DNA from: Microbacterium sp. Root61
GTDB lineage: Bacteria > Actinomycetota > Actinomycetes > Actinomycetales > Microbacteriaceae
NCBI RefSeq assembly: GCF_001427525.1
Contig: NZ_LMGU01000001.1
Coordinates: 1,707,788 to 1,771,787, forward strand
DNA length: 64,000 bases
Direction of reading: 5' to 3'
Position 1 is the stretch's first letter, and every line of letters starts with the position of its first letter. The translations under genes were made by a program, and so were the position numbers. Positions 42,609-51,682 of this stretch are shown piece by piece. Under the pieces are notes generated by a model. It searched no databases. It saw only the letters and a program-made list of their open reading frames with translations, and had not been told where the DNA came from.

Positions 42609-43688
42609 ATGGCTGACACAGACGAGCTCGAGCGGTCCCGTGCCGCACTCCGGATGATCAATCCGTCGCCCTACAACGCCGAAGCGCCGCCGGAGGCGCT
42701 GGCGGGCGAGATCACGCCCACCGCACTGCACTATGTCCGCAGCAACTTCGCCGTCCCCGAGCACGACGGCACGTTCGCGATCGGCGGGGCAGTGGCGCAC
42801 CCGATCACCCTCACGCTCGCGGATCTACGGGCCTTGCCCGCGGTGACCCGGGCGGTCACGCTCGAATGCGCCGGCAACGGCCGGCTCGAGATGCGCCCGC
42901 TGCCGATCGGCGAGCCGTGGGGCGACTATGCCGTGTCGACAGCCCGATGGACCGGCGCGCGCCTCGCGGATGTGCTGGCTCTGGCGCAGCCCGCGGAGGA
43001 CGGCGTCGATGTGCGCTTCGAAGGCGCCGACCGCGGTCCGTACCACCTCCACCCGGTCCTTCCCCAGACGGACGGCGGCGACCTCACCTTCGTCCGGGCA
43101 CTCCCGCTCGCCCTCGCGGCGGATCCGGCGGCGGAGATCCTGATCGCCTATGAGATGAACGGCGAGCCGCTCCTCCCGGATCACGGAGCCCCGTTCCGCA
43201 TGGTCGTTCCGCATTGGTTCGCCGTGGCATCCGTCAAATGGCTGCATCGGATCGATGTACTCACCGAACCGTACGCCGGCGAGTTCCAGACCGGCCACTA
43301 CATCTACGAGTGGCCGGACCGCCCGCACGAGCCGGTCACCGTGATGCGGGTCCGCGCCCGCATCACCGAGCCCGCACCCGGATCGGTCCTGCCCGCCGGA
43401 CCCGTCACCGTCCGCGGCAAGGCGTGGTCGGGCAGCGGCGCCATCACCCAGGTCGATGTGAGCCTCACGGGAGAAGGCGACTGGTATCCGGCGACCCTCG
43501 AGCCGCCGCGCGGCCCGTACCAATGGCAGGACTGGACGTTCGAGTGGGTGCCGCCGAACGAGGGCCGACACACCCTGCGTGCGCGGGCGACCGATGCGGC
43601 CGGCAACGTGCAGCCCGACGTGCCGCCGTGGAACCGCCTGGGCTATGGGAACAACGCGATCGAGGTCATCTTCGTCGACATCGACTGA
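42609..43688 (+). CDS. Sulfite-oxidase-family molybdopterin enzyme
   Basis: ATG 42609 gives 359 aa, with GAGGAG 6 nt upstream. The molybdopterin domain (~35-235) carries the molybdenum ligand Cys87 in VTLECAGNGR and HPVLPQTDGGDLTFVRALPL. The C-terminal Mo-co dimerisation domain (~250-355) contains GSVLPAGPVTVRGKAWSGSG and ITQVDVSLTGEGDW. There is no heme domain and no signal peptide, so electrons must leave through another partner. The substrate could be sulfite or an organic S/N-oxide. It is the last gene of the operon; its first codons follow the crotonase end by 34 bp. Confidence 0.88.
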   Translation: MADTDELERSRAALRMINPSPYNAEAPPEALAGEITPTALHYVRSNFAVPEHDGTFAIGGAVAHPITLTLADLRALPAVTRAVTLECAGNGRLEMRPLPIGEPWGDYAVSTARWTGARLADVLALAQPAEDGVDVRFEGADRGPYHLHPVLPQTDGGDLTFVRALPLALAADPAAEILIAYEMNGEPLLPDHGAPFRMVVPHWFAVASVKWLHRIDVLTEPYAGEFQTGHYIYEWPDRPHEPVTVMRVRARITEPAPGSVLPAGPVTVRGKAWSGSGAITQVDVSLTGEGDWYPATLEPPRGPYQWQDWTFEWVPPNEGRHTLRARATDAAGNVQPDVPPWNRLGYGNNAIEVIFVDID

Positions 43689-43763
43689 GCGTCGCACAGC
43701 GTCGTCGTCGACCCCGGGCGCGTGTGGGAGCGCCCGGCCGACCGCTTGTCGGCGCCCGGAAGA

Positions 43764-43824
43764 GATCTGAAAGACTCTTGCAGATCATGATGGCGCGAGG
43801 TAATCTGAAACATCCTTTCAGATT
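43764..43824 (+). promoter_or_regulatory. Twin operators and promoter of the ArsR-MFS pair
   Basis: Operator 1 (43764-43786) is GATCTGAAA-N5-TTGCAGATC with one mismatch. Operator 2 (43802-43824) is AATCTGAAA-N5-TTTCAGATT, perfect. Their centres are 38 bp apart. TTGCAG (43779-43784) and TAATCT (43801-43806), 16 bp apart, fit -35/-10 and each overlaps one operator. The start codon is at 43833, so repressor binding would shut the promoter fully. Confidence 0.7.
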
Positions 43825-43832
43825 GGACCGTC

Positions 43833-44420
43833 ATGGCACCGGCATCCGAGAACCGTCCGCACATCGATGACCCCGCAGCGCTGAAGGCGCTGGCGCATCC
43901 CGTGCGGCTCGACGTGCTCGGCTACCTGATGGCGCAGGGTCCGGCGACGGCGTCCGAGTGCGCGCGCGCCGTCGATGACACTCCGTCGAACTGCAGCTAT
44001 CACCTGCGCGTGCTCGCCAAGCACGGGCTCGTCGAATCCGTCGACTCCGAAGACGGCCGGGAGCGACCGTGGCGCGCCACCATCACCGGCATGACCAGCG
44101 ACATGGGATCGGATGACCCGGCCACCGTGGCAGGAGCGACCGCGCTGGCCGAGGCATCCGTCCAACTCGAGTACCAGCTGGCGCGCGAGCATCTCCGCAG
44201 ACGCGACCACATCGAGGGCCCCTGGCGCGATGTGGATGCCTTGATGAACTTCGGCCTGCGCGTGTCGCCCGATGAATTGCGGGGGCTGGTCGAGCAGATC
44301 GACGCGATCGTCCGCCCATTCATCGCGGCGACGCGCACCGAAGCCCCGACGGATGCGGCACTCGCCTCCCTGTCGGTCCTCGCATTCCCTCGCCCCACCT
44401 TCGAACGGCCGTCATCGTGA
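43833..44420 (+). CDS. ArsR/HTH_20-like transcriptional regulator
   Basis: This is a 195-aa protein. The winged helix (20-~95) reads ALKALAHPVRLDVLGYLMAQ, ATASECARAVDDTPSNCSYH, LRVLAKHGLVE. It lacks the metal-binding cysteine pair of classical ArsR repressors (one Cys in each of ASECAR and SNCSYH only). The C-terminal half is helical. It probably represses its own operon, including the MFS pump it overlaps, through the two palindromes just upstream. Confidence 0.88.
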   Translation: MAPASENRPHIDDPAALKALAHPVRLDVLGYLMAQGPATASECARAVDDTPSNCSYHLRVLAKHGLVESVDSEDGRERPWRATITGMTSDMGSDDPATVAGATALAEASVQLEYQLAREHLRRRDHIEGPWRDVDALMNFGLRVSPDELRGLVEQIDAIVRPFIAATRTEAPTDAALASLSVLAFPRPTFERPSS

Positions 44421-45661
44421 GCTCGCGCAGCGCGTTCGCCTTCCCCGCGTTCCGGCGGTTGTGGGCCGCGGGCTTCATCTCCGACACGGGCGACTGGATG
44501 CTGTTCATCGCCCTCCCCCTGGTCGTCTACCAGCTCTCCGGCTCGGCGCTGGGGGCGTCGATCGCGTTCCTGCTCGAGCTCCTGCCCGCGGTGCTGCTCG
44601 CACCACTGGCCGCGCGCCTGGCCGGCCGGTTCGATCGGCGCTGGCTGATGGCGATCGTGAACGTCGGGCAGGCCCTCGCGCTGCTTCCGCTGCTGTTCGT
44701 GCACCAGCAGTCCGACCTCCCGCTCGCGTACGCGGTCATCTTCGTCCACGCCTCGCTGAGCACGCTGTTCGAACCGGCGAAGAACTCACTGCTGCCCGAC
44801 CTCGTCGACCGCGACCGGCTGGTCTCGGCGAACGCGCTGATAGGCCTGAATCAGAATCTCGGACGGCTCATCGGCGGGCCGCTCGGCGGCATCCTCCTCG
44901 CCGTCGGCGACCTGGGCCTGATCATCGCGGTCGACGTCGCGACCTACATCCTGTCGGCATTGCTCATCGTCTCGCTTCCGCGTACGCCCCGGCCGCCGAG
45001 CGCACCGGGCGAGAGCGAGCCCGCCGGGGTCTTCGCCGCGTTGCGCATCCACCGTCTACGCGGCGCGTACGCGGTCATCCTCATCTCGAGCGTCGCCCAG
45101 GGGATGTTCCTCGTCCTGTTCATCCTGTTCGTGCTGGACTCGATGGGGGGCTCGGATGCCGAGGTGGGAACCCTGCGCGGAGTGCAGGCAGTCGGAGCCA
45201 TCGTCGCGGGCCTCACACTGGGATTCGTCGTGCGCGGCAGCAGTCCGCGCGGATTGACGGTCGCCAGCCTCCTCGCCTTCGGCGTGATCTCGCTCCTCAC
45301 GTGGAACCTCCCCGTCGTGACGACGAACGTGATCCCGTACATCATCCTGTTCGCGGCGGTCGGCGCCCCAGGGGTGGTCATGGTCGCAGGACTCATGAGC
45401 ACGCTCCAGAGCGAGGCGAAGGACGCCCAGCGCGCCGGAGTCTTCGCCGCCGTCGGTCTCGTGAGCGCGGTCGGCCAAGCCGCCGGCATCCTCCTCGGCG
45501 GACTCGCCGACGGCGGGATCGGGCTGACTCCCCTGCTCGAGGTGCAGGGAGTCCTCTACCTCGCCGCCGGGCTCATCGCGTACCTCTTCCTCCCCCGGCA
45601 CCGCGAGGCCGCTCCGTCAGCACCCACGGATGAGGTTCCGTCGCAGGGGACGGCGGGGTAG
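44417..45661 (+). CDS. MFS_3-type transporter
   Basis: GTG 44417 overlaps the regulator stop (GTGA). The 414-aa protein has about twelve hydrophobic helices. It begins FAFPAFRRLWAAGFISDTGD, typical of the MFS_3/enterobactin-exporter-like group, with ARLAGRFDRRWLMAIVNVGQ as the loop between helices 2 and 3. It should export a drug or siderophore-like compound sensed by the upstream regulator. It is convergent with the phosphotriesterase-like operon, with a 40-bp gap and no clear hairpin. Confidence 0.88.
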   Translation: MSSRSAFAFPAFRRLWAAGFISDTGDWMLFIALPLVVYQLSGSALGASIAFLLELLPAVLLAPLAARLAGRFDRRWLMAIVNVGQALALLPLLFVHQQSDLPLAYAVIFVHASLSTLFEPAKNSLLPDLVDRDRLVSANALIGLNQNLGRLIGGPLGGILLAVGDLGLIIAVDVATYILSALLIVSLPRTPRPPSAPGESEPAGVFAALRIHRLRGAYAVILISSVAQGMFLVLFILFVLDSMGGSDAEVGTLRGVQAVGAIVAGLTLGFVVRGSSPRGLTVASLLAFGVISLLTWNLPVVTTNVIPYIILFAAVGAPGVVMVAGLMSTLQSEAKDAQRAGVFAAVGLVSAVGQAAGILLGGLADGGIGLTPLLEVQGVLYLAAGLIAYLFLPRHREAAPSAPTDEVPSQGTAG

Positions 45662-45701
45662 AGGTGCGCGCCGGACCGGACGCGATGCTGATGGAGACCG
45701 G

Positions 45702-46637
45702 TCAGCCCGGATCGACCCAGGCGAGCATGCGGAGCGGGTTGGTTCGCGTGAGCTGGTCGAACTCTGCCGTCGTCAGTCCGCGCTGCAGAAGCTGATCCCG
45801 GAAGCTCGTCACAGTGTGGGCGTAGCCCACTCCCCCGAAGGCCGTCAGATCGCTGCGGAAGCATCGGTCGCTGGAGAGCAGCAGCTGATCGATGTACCCC
45901 GCCCGCACGAGCCGGATCACGGCATCCGCGCGACGTTCGTCGGGATTCAGATGCACGCGACCGGTGGTGTCGAACTGGAGCCACACACCCCGCGCGAGGA
46001 CGTCGTCATGGTAGTCGTCGTCGAGGAACATGTCGGCGTGCCCGACGACGATCCGGGAGGCGAGCGCACCCTCGCCGAGAAGGAGATCGGCCTGGCGGGT
46101 CCCGGTCGGATGAATTCCGGTGTGCGTCGTGACCGGAGCGCCCGTCGCTGCGCTCGCGACGCCTGCCGCCCGGAACACTCGCTCCTCCTGCGCGCTGACG
46201 AAGCTCGCGTGCGACCCGATTTCGCCGATGATGCCGGCACGCACAGCGACCCCGTCCTGACTGGGCACTCCGTTCACGAGTTCGGCGATCATCGCCCCGG
46301 CGATGTCGCTCACCGAGGACCGGTCGATGTGGGGCGGATAGTACGGCTCGCGGTACCAACCGGTACCCATCACGACCTGAGCGCCGGTCGCCGCGGCGAT
46401 CTTCCGCAGTCCGTCGGGATCGCGCGCCATGTCCGGCGTCGTCACGTCGACGACGCAGGTGACGCCGGCGCTCATGGCGAGACGGAGCTCGTCGGCCGCC
46501 AGCCGCCAATCGTTCAGCACATGGTCGAGGCTCCCCGAAAGCAGGCTGAGATCGCACAGGAGGTGCTCGTGAGGAAGCACACGACCGACGGATGACGGGG
46601 CGACATCTCCAGCGACAGTCCGGATGCGGAGGGTCAC
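45702..46637 (-). CDS. Phosphotriesterase-like hydrolase 2 (PHP-type, Glu bridge)
   Basis: GTG 46637 gives 311 aa and overlaps the acetamidase gene stop by 4 bp. The metal ligands are all there: His23 and His25 in PHEHLL, His172 in TTHTGIHP, His200 in VVGHADMF and Asp257 in SSDRC. The bridging position, normally a carboxylated Lys, is Glu139 in GIIGEIGSHA, as in the PHP branch of the amidohydrolases. The enzyme is probably a lactonase or esterase rather than an organophosphate hydrolase. It is the last gene of a seven-gene operon. Confidence 0.88.
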   Translation of the reverse strand: MTLRIRTVAGDVAPSSVGRVLPHEHLLCDLSLLSGSLDHVLNDWRLAADELRLAMSAGVTCVVDVTTPDMARDPDGLRKIAAATGAQVVMGTGWYREPYYPPHIDRSSVSDIAGAMIAELVNGVPSQDGVAVRAGIIGEIGSHASFVSAQEERVFRAAGVASAATGAPVTTHTGIHPTGTRQADLLLGEGALASRIVVGHADMFLDDDYHDDVLARGVWLQFDTTGRVHLNPDERRADAVIRLVRAGYIDQLLLSSDRCFRSDLTAFGGVGYAHTVTSFRDQLLQRGLTTAEFDQLTRTNPLRMLAWVDPG

Positions 46638-47542
46638 GGCTGGTACGGCTCCGGCCCGAGGCAGACGTCCGCGCCACCTGACAGCGAAACCGCAAGGCTG
46701 CGCCGCGGGTTGACCACCTGGCAGACCTCGACCTTCAAGAGGAGGCCGACGGCGAGATAGGCGTCCGCCTCGCTCATCCCCCACCCGGCGGCGAGCAGTC
46801 GCGTGCACTCTCGCACCGCCGCGGCCATGGCATCGTCGAATCCGTCGCCGTCCGCGATCAACCAGAACGAGCCGTCGGCGGCGCGAAGCGTCGGCAGTCG
46901 CGGCACGAACCGCTTCTCCGCGGCGATGGACAGGGTGACGCTGGCCGCCACCTCGATACCCGTGCCGCACACCTCGGCGTCGCCGATGCTGGCGTGGACA
47001 TCGCCGGCGAACACGCCCGCGCCGTCGACCTGAGCGCGGAGCCACAGCGTCGACCCGGTGCCGAGCCGCGCCGTGTCGAGGTTCCCCCCGTGCACACCGA
47101 GTGAGCGCGGCGCGATGTCCGCCTGCGGCACGACGCCGAGTGCGCCGATGTGCAGCCTCGGGGTCACCGCGATCGGCGCGCGCGACCCCCAATCGATGAT
47201 GGGGTTGCGCGAAGAGAGCTCTCGCACGTGGTAGCCGACCGGCGACGCGAAGCCGAGCCCTTGGCGGGTCCAGGTATGGCCCGTCGGCGCCGGTTCGATC
47301 GCTTGCACGTGCACGCCGATGACATCGCCGGCGCCGACTCCGCGCACACCGACCGGGCCGGTGATGGGGAACAGCTCATCGGTGACCACCCGGCTCACGT
47401 CGAATCCTTCGATGAACTGGTCTCCCGAGGCGTCCCGCGTCAACAGGGTCACCGCGTCACCGGCATCGATCCATTCGACGAGCGGCGCGTCCGGCGCGAA
47501 GCCGGTGACATAACGAGAAATGGTCCTGCTCTGTGTCTGCAT
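46634..47542 (-). CDS. Acetamidase/formamidase family protein
   Basis: This is a 302-aa FmdA_AmdA-type protein. Family features are GDVIGVHVQAIEPA, PRSLGVHGGNLDTARLGTGS and AGVFAGDVHASIGDAEVCGT, in which the beta-rich core and metal-binding His/Asp region are seen. VVNPRRSLAVSL closes the domain. It hydrolyses small amides, classically formamide or acetamide, releasing ammonia. It starts 3 nt after the IclR gene. In this operon it may remove an N-formyl or N-acyl group from the imported compound or its lactone product. Confidence 0.88.
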   Translation of the reverse strand: MQTQSRTISRYVTGFAPDAPLVEWIDAGDAVTLLTRDASGDQFIEGFDVSRVVTDELFPITGPVGVRGVGAGDVIGVHVQAIEPAPTGHTWTRQGLGFASPVGYHVRELSSRNPIIDWGSRAPIAVTPRLHIGALGVVPQADIAPRSLGVHGGNLDTARLGTGSTLWLRAQVDGAGVFAGDVHASIGDAEVCGTGIEVAASVTLSIAAEKRFVPRLPTLRAADGSFWLIADGDGFDDAMAAAVRECTRLLAAGWGMSEADAYLAVGLLLKVEVCQVVNPRRSLAVSLSGGADVCLGPEPYQP

Positions 47543-47545
47543 CGT

Positions 47546-48355
47546 TCAGTCCTCGCCCAAGTGGGGCGCGTAGGTGAGCATGTCGCATCGGGTGCTGATC
47601 TCTGCGCACACGCGAATCATCGCCTCGCCCCGCTCGCGGATGTCGTCCTCGTCCCATCGCGCGCTCACGTTCGCGATCGCGGCGGCGCCCAGAATCTCGC
47701 CGTTGCGGTTGAGGATCGGCGCGGCCACACCCGTGATTCCGATCTCCACGTCTTCGCGGCTCACGGAATACCCCTGTGCCCGGATGGACACGCGGTCCTC
47801 GCGCAGCAGATCCGGAGAGGTCGTGGTCGCAGCGGTCATGCTGGTCAGGTCGCCGGCGATGTACTGCTCGAAGAGCTGAGCAGGGTAGTGCGCCAGGATC
47901 GCTCGGGATGCCGCGCCGATGTGCAGCGGCAGCCGCCTGCCGATGTCGCAGTAGAACTCGATCGAGCGATTGACGCTGATGCGGTCGACGAAGAGAGCCT
48001 TCGACCCTGCGGGAATGGCGAGCGTGATCGACTCGTCGTACTTGTCGGCGAGCGACCGGAGCACCGGCTGAGCGAAGGAGCGCAACTCATTGCGCGCGAG
48101 CATGGGCGCGGCCAGCTCGACGAGCTTCCAGCTCGGGAGGTATCCCGAGCGCCCTCCCGTGGCCGCACGGATGAACCCGGATGCGATCAGGGTCTGAGCA
48201 GCCCGGTAGGCGCTCACCTCCGAGCACTCCAGGTGGGCGGCGAGCGCGGCCAGGGATACCGGCTGCGTCTGCAGGCAGATGAACGTCATCGCCTCCAGCA
48301 CCCGGGTGGCGCTGGACAGCACGTTCGCGCTCGACGGATTCTCGGCGGCGGTCAT
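47546..48355 (-). CDS. IclR-family transcriptional regulator
   Basis: This is a 269-aa protein. The N-terminal winged helix (~15-75) reads AAHLECSEVSAYRAAQTLIA; the C-terminal effector domain (~90-260) contains KYDESITLAIPAGSKALFVD and GYSVSREDVEIGITGVAAPI. IclR regulators act as repressors or activators of catabolic genes. Unusually it lies in the middle of the operon, overlapping the upstream hydrolase by ATGA. It probably controls the operon from the repeat region at 53182-53221. Confidence 0.93.
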   Translation of the reverse strand: MTAAENPSSANVLSSATRVLEAMTFICLQTQPVSLAALAAHLECSEVSAYRAAQTLIASGFIRAATGGRSGYLPSWKLVELAAPMLARNELRSFAQPVLRSLADKYDESITLAIPAGSKALFVDRISVNRSIEFYCDIGRRLPLHIGAASRAILAHYPAQLFEQYIAGDLTSMTAATTTSPDLLREDRVSIRAQGYSVSREDVEIGITGVAAPILNRNGEILGAAAIANVSARWDEDDIRERGEAMIRVCAEISTRCDMLTYAPHLGED

Positions 48356-49341
48356 AGGGAATCCCCTTGCTGTGTCGCGGTAGGCGAAGTCAGGAGCCGG
48401 CGCGGATTGGACACCGTCATCATGTCGAGGAGATCCTCCGGGACACCACGTTCACGGAGCGTGGGGATCACGACCTCCGGAACGAGGAACATGCTCCAGT
48501 CCGGGTTCTCCTCAGCAGTGCGGATCGGGTCCATCCACTCGCTGTGGCACGCGGCGTCATGGGACAGCACGATGCGATCGGCATAGCCGAGGGCGCAGAG
48601 CTCCTCCACCACCGCGATGCGCTGCGCAGTGGACACCGGCTGCTCCATACCGAAGCGGTCGAGTCCCACGGTGGATCCGGCATCCATGACTGCCCGCAGG
48701 TATCCCAGATCCAGCGTGTCACCGCAGTGGCCCACGATGATGCGGGCGGGGTCGACGCCGCGATCCATGAGGCGCTGCTGCTGCTCGAGGCCCCGCTGCG
48801 TGCCGGCGTCGGCATGCGTGGAGATGGGAACTCCGGTCGCCACCTGGGCGATCGCCGCCGCCTCGATCACCGCCGTCACATCGGGCGTGAACCCGGCGAC
48901 ATCGGTCGCGCACTTGATGATTCCCGCCTTGACCATCGTTCCCGCGATGCCCTGTGTGAGATCCGCGATGAAGAATGCCGCGAGACCATCGATCAGCCCA
49001 CCCTTCGGAGGATTGAACGCGAGTTGGTAGGGCAGGCGGTCGAGGACGTATGCGCCGGTGGCGGCGATGATGGACATCCTGGTCGCCGCGGCGACCCGCT
49101 CGACGAGCCTGATGTCGCGTCCGAGACCGAGCACCGTGAGATCGACCACCGTGTCGATGCCCGCGTCGGCAAGCCGGTCGAGCATTCTCACGGCCTCATC
49201 GACGCGCGTGTCATCGGACTCCCACGTCGTCGAGTAGTTGAGCGTCGCCTCAAGTGACCGCACGAAAACGTGCTCGTGCATGAGGGTGGTTCCGAGCGCG
49301 GCCGGTTCGACCGCGCCGCGGACGGTGTTCACATGGTTCAT
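48352..49341 (-). CDS. Phosphotriesterase-like hydrolase 1 (carboxylated Lys type)
   Basis: ATG 49341 gives 329 aa. All six binuclear-metal residues are visible: His22 and His24 (MHEHVF), Lys143 (GIIKCATD), His176 (STHADAG), His205 (VGHCGD) and Asp262 (LSHDAAC). This is the PTE/PLL arrangement of promiscuous lactonases. Large loops (QLAFNPPKGGLIDGLAAFFI) differ from classic phosphotriesterases. It should be a cytoplasmic lactonase or esterase. It differs in its bridging residue from the second PTE-like enzyme of the operon, so the two may act in sequence on different esters. Confidence 0.92.
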   Translation of the reverse strand: MNHVNTVRGAVEPAALGTTLMHEHVFVRSLEATLNYSTTWESDDTRVDEAVRMLDRLADAGIDTVVDLTVLGLGRDIRLVERVAAATRMSIIAATGAYVLDRLPYQLAFNPPKGGLIDGLAAFFIADLTQGIAGTMVKAGIIKCATDVAGFTPDVTAVIEAAAIAQVATGVPISTHADAGTQRGLEQQQRLMDRGVDPARIIVGHCGDTLDLGYLRAVMDAGSTVGLDRFGMEQPVSTAQRIAVVEELCALGYADRIVLSHDAACHSEWMDPIRTAEENPDWSMFLVPEVVIPTLRERGVPEDLLDMMTVSNPRRLLTSPTATQQGDSL

Positions 49342-49401
49342 TGTCCTGAATCCTGTCGTGCAAGGTGGGGTGGCCGCCAGTACGGCGGCCACCCCGGTGA
49401 A

Positions 49402-50541
49402 TCAATCCAGACCCTCGACGAAACCGAGCTTCTGGAGGACTCCCGTCGCTGCCAGGTACTCCGCGTCAGGCTGGAGCGGAGGGAGCTTGGTCGCGACGGT
49501 CGCGCCGTCCGGGTAGTACAGCTCCACCGTCTCCTTGTCCATGGCGAACTGGGGCAGCGGCGTCAGCTCGGGAGGCGTTGCACCCTGCGCCACGGCGACG
49601 GCCATGGCGATGATGTATTGGCCCCACTGCGGGAGGAACAGCGTGCCCTCCACGACCCAGGACGGGTTGGTGCGGAGCTGCTCGAGGCCCTCGGGCGAAC
49701 CGTTGTTGCCGCCGATCAGGGTGTTGTCGTTGCGGCCGGCCTCATCGAGTGCCCGCCACGCGCCCAGCGTCAGGTCGTCGTTCGGGCTGAACACGAGCAG
49801 ATGCCGGTCTTCGGGGATCGCCTGCAGGGCTGCCTTCATCGCGTCGTACGACGTGTCGCGCGCAGTTCCACCGTCGACCTGGATGAGATTCGCGCCCTCA
49901 GCGGTGGTCTTCTCCGTGATGTCTTCGGGCGCCACTTCCTCGAGCCCGAGTTCTTCCGCCGCCTGCACGTAGAAGTACCGCGGAGAATCGTTCACCTCGG
50001 TACCGCACGTCGCGCACTGGACCGCGAGCACGGTCGTGTCCGCAGCCGTCCAGCCACGCTCCTTGGCTTCGGCTGCGACGACCTTCGCCGCATCGATGCC
50101 GGCCTGCTTGTTACTGAGGTTGATCAGCGAGCATCCGGGTGTCTCGATGTTCACGGCGATGCAGGGGATGCCGCTGGCGACGAACGTGTTGCCCAGCGCC
50201 TGGTTGACCCCGGAGGTGAGGCTGTACTCGACGATGACGTCGGGCGCGGCCTGCACCATCAGCTGTGCGTTGGTGAGAGCCACCTCGCCGTCATCCTTGT
50301 TGTTGTAGAGCGAGAATCCGACGCCGACGGCCTCGGCCGACGATTCGACGCCGTCACTGATCGTGACCTCGAACTCCGCCGCTTCACCGGGGCTGCCGTA
50401 CGCGATCATGATCGACGACAGGTCGCCGTCCGCCGCACCCGATGCCGTCGGCTCCGCGGCCGTACCGGCCGTACAGCCGGCCAGTGCAAGCGCGGACACG
50501 AGGAGTGTGGCGACGCTTGTTGCTACTGTTAGTTTCTTCAA
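49402..50541 (-). CDS. ABC sugar-type substrate-binding lipoprotein
   Basis: AAGGAGG lies 4 nt before TTG 50541, which decides this unusual start and gives 379 aa. The signal ends in VSALALAGC, a lipobox with Cys near residue 22. The mature part is a periplasmic-binding type 4 (ribose/xylose-like) protein: SIMIAYGSPGEAAEFEVTIS, ASGIPCIAVNIETPG, LLVFSPNDDLTLGAWRALDE, LIGGNNGSPEGLEQLRTN. It should hand a sugar or sugar-like lactone to the permease and ATPase upstream. Confidence 0.93.
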   Translation of the reverse strand: MKKLTVATSVATLLVSALALAGCTAGTAAEPTASGAADGDLSSIMIAYGSPGEAAEFEVTISDGVESSAEAVGVGFSLYNNKDDGEVALTNAQLMVQAAPDVIVEYSLTSGVNQALGNTFVASGIPCIAVNIETPGCSLINLSNKQAGIDAAKVVAAEAKERGWTAADTTVLAVQCATCGTEVNDSPRYFYVQAAEELGLEEVAPEDITEKTTAEGANLIQVDGGTARDTSYDAMKAALQAIPEDRHLLVFSPNDDLTLGAWRALDEAGRNDNTLIGGNNGSPEGLEQLRTNPSWVVEGTLFLPQWGQYIIAMAVAVAQGATPPELTPLPQFAMDKETVELYYPDGATVATKLPPLQPDAEYLAATGVLQKLGFVEGLD

Positions 50542-50638
50542 CTTTCCTCCTTGGTTTGTTGAAATAGGCGCGCGCGACTGTTGACTACGGGACGCGCGCG
50601 CCGCCCTCTTGGTGAAGGGGATCGCTCCCCGCCGCGCG

Positions 50639-51682
50639 CTATCGCGCACGACTCCGAGACGCGAACCAGGAACGCGCACGTCCCTGCCGCAATTGACTGA
50701 TGCCCACGGCGATCAGCAGGACGGCGCCGGTGGCGATCTGCTGGTAGAACGGGTCGATCTGCTTGATCGTCAGTCCGTTCTGGAACATGCCGAGGATCAC
50801 GACGCCGAGCATCGTCCCGAGAACGCTGCCGGATCCGCCCGACAGCACGCCTCCGCCGAGCACGACAGCCGTCACGGCGGTGAGTGCCGCGGTGGCTCCG
50901 AGGTTGGTCGTGCCCGCGAGAAGCTGGCTGGCCAGCATCGCCCCGGCGAAAGATGCCAGCACACCGGAGAGGGCGTACACGGTCGTCAGCGTGCGCTCGA
51001 CTCGAATGCCCGCGAGCCAGCTCGCCTCCGTGTTGCCGCCGATGGCGTAGAGGGACCGGCCGAAGGTGGTGTACTTCAACATCAATCCGAACAGCACCGC
51101 GAGCACGATGAGGAACCAGACGCCGTTGGCGATTCCGCCGATCGACCGCGCCGCCAGGATGTTGATGGTGGGGTCGGTGAACGGCACGGTGATGCCGTCG
51201 GCGATGAGCTGCGCGACACCGACCGAGATCGACAGGGTGCCGAGGGTCGTGATGAGCGGGTTGATCTTCAACCGCGTGATCAGGAACCCGTTGAACAGAC
51301 CGAAGACCAGCCCGGCGACGAGTGTGATGAGGAGCGCGACGATGAAGGCCGCGCCCGCGTTCAGGGCGGTCGCGAAGACGATTGCGCCGAGGGGAATGAG
51401 CCCGCTGATCGACAGGTCGAACCCGCCGGTGATGATCGCGGCCGTCTGTCCCAGCGACACGATCCCGATGACCGCTGAGCTGGAGAGGATGATGAGGGCG
51501 TTGTTGACGGTGAAGAAGCCTGGCGTGGTGAGGCCGAACACGGCCGCGAGGATCACGATGAATCCCAGCAGCGACAGCACCGATGCCGATACGCGGGGAC
51601 CGGTGCGTCGGACCGAGGGTTTGTCGGCGGAGGCGCTCGCTTCCCTCTCCGGTGCGGCCGACCGCTCGTCGCTGATTGTCAT
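50639..51682 (-). CDS. RbsC-like ABC permease
   Basis: ATG 51682 (AGGAG upstream) gives 347 aa with about nine hydrophobic helices. GLTTPGFFTVNNALIILSSS, IITGGFDLSISGLIPLGAIV and GGVLSGGSGSVLGTMLGVVI are signature helices of the ribose/autoinducer-2/xylose permease family. It overlaps the ATPase stop by 4 bp. The N-terminal ~35 residues are polar and cytoplasmic. Confidence 0.93.
   Translation of the reverse strand: MTISDERSAAPEREASASADKPSVRRTGPRVSASVLSLLGFIVILAAVFGLTTPGFFTVNNALIILSSSAVIGIVSLGQTAAIITGGFDLSISGLIPLGAIVFATALNAGAAFIVALLITLVAGLVFGLFNGFLITRLKINPLITTLGTLSISVGVAQLIADGITVPFTDPTINILAARSIGGIANGVWFLIVLAVLFGLMLKYTTFGRSLYAIGGNTEASWLAGIRVERTLTTVYALSGVLASFAGAMLASQLLAGTTNLGATAALTAVTAVVLGGGVLSGGSGSVLGTMLGVVILGMFQNGLTIKQIDPFYQQIATGAVLLIAVGISQLRQGRARSWFASRSRAR

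Noticed and set aside
45702..49341. Calling the phosphotriesterase-like genes organophosphate hydrolases
   Set aside because: Metal ligands alone do not show this activity; loops differ and one has a Glu bridge. Lactonase or esterase is more likely.
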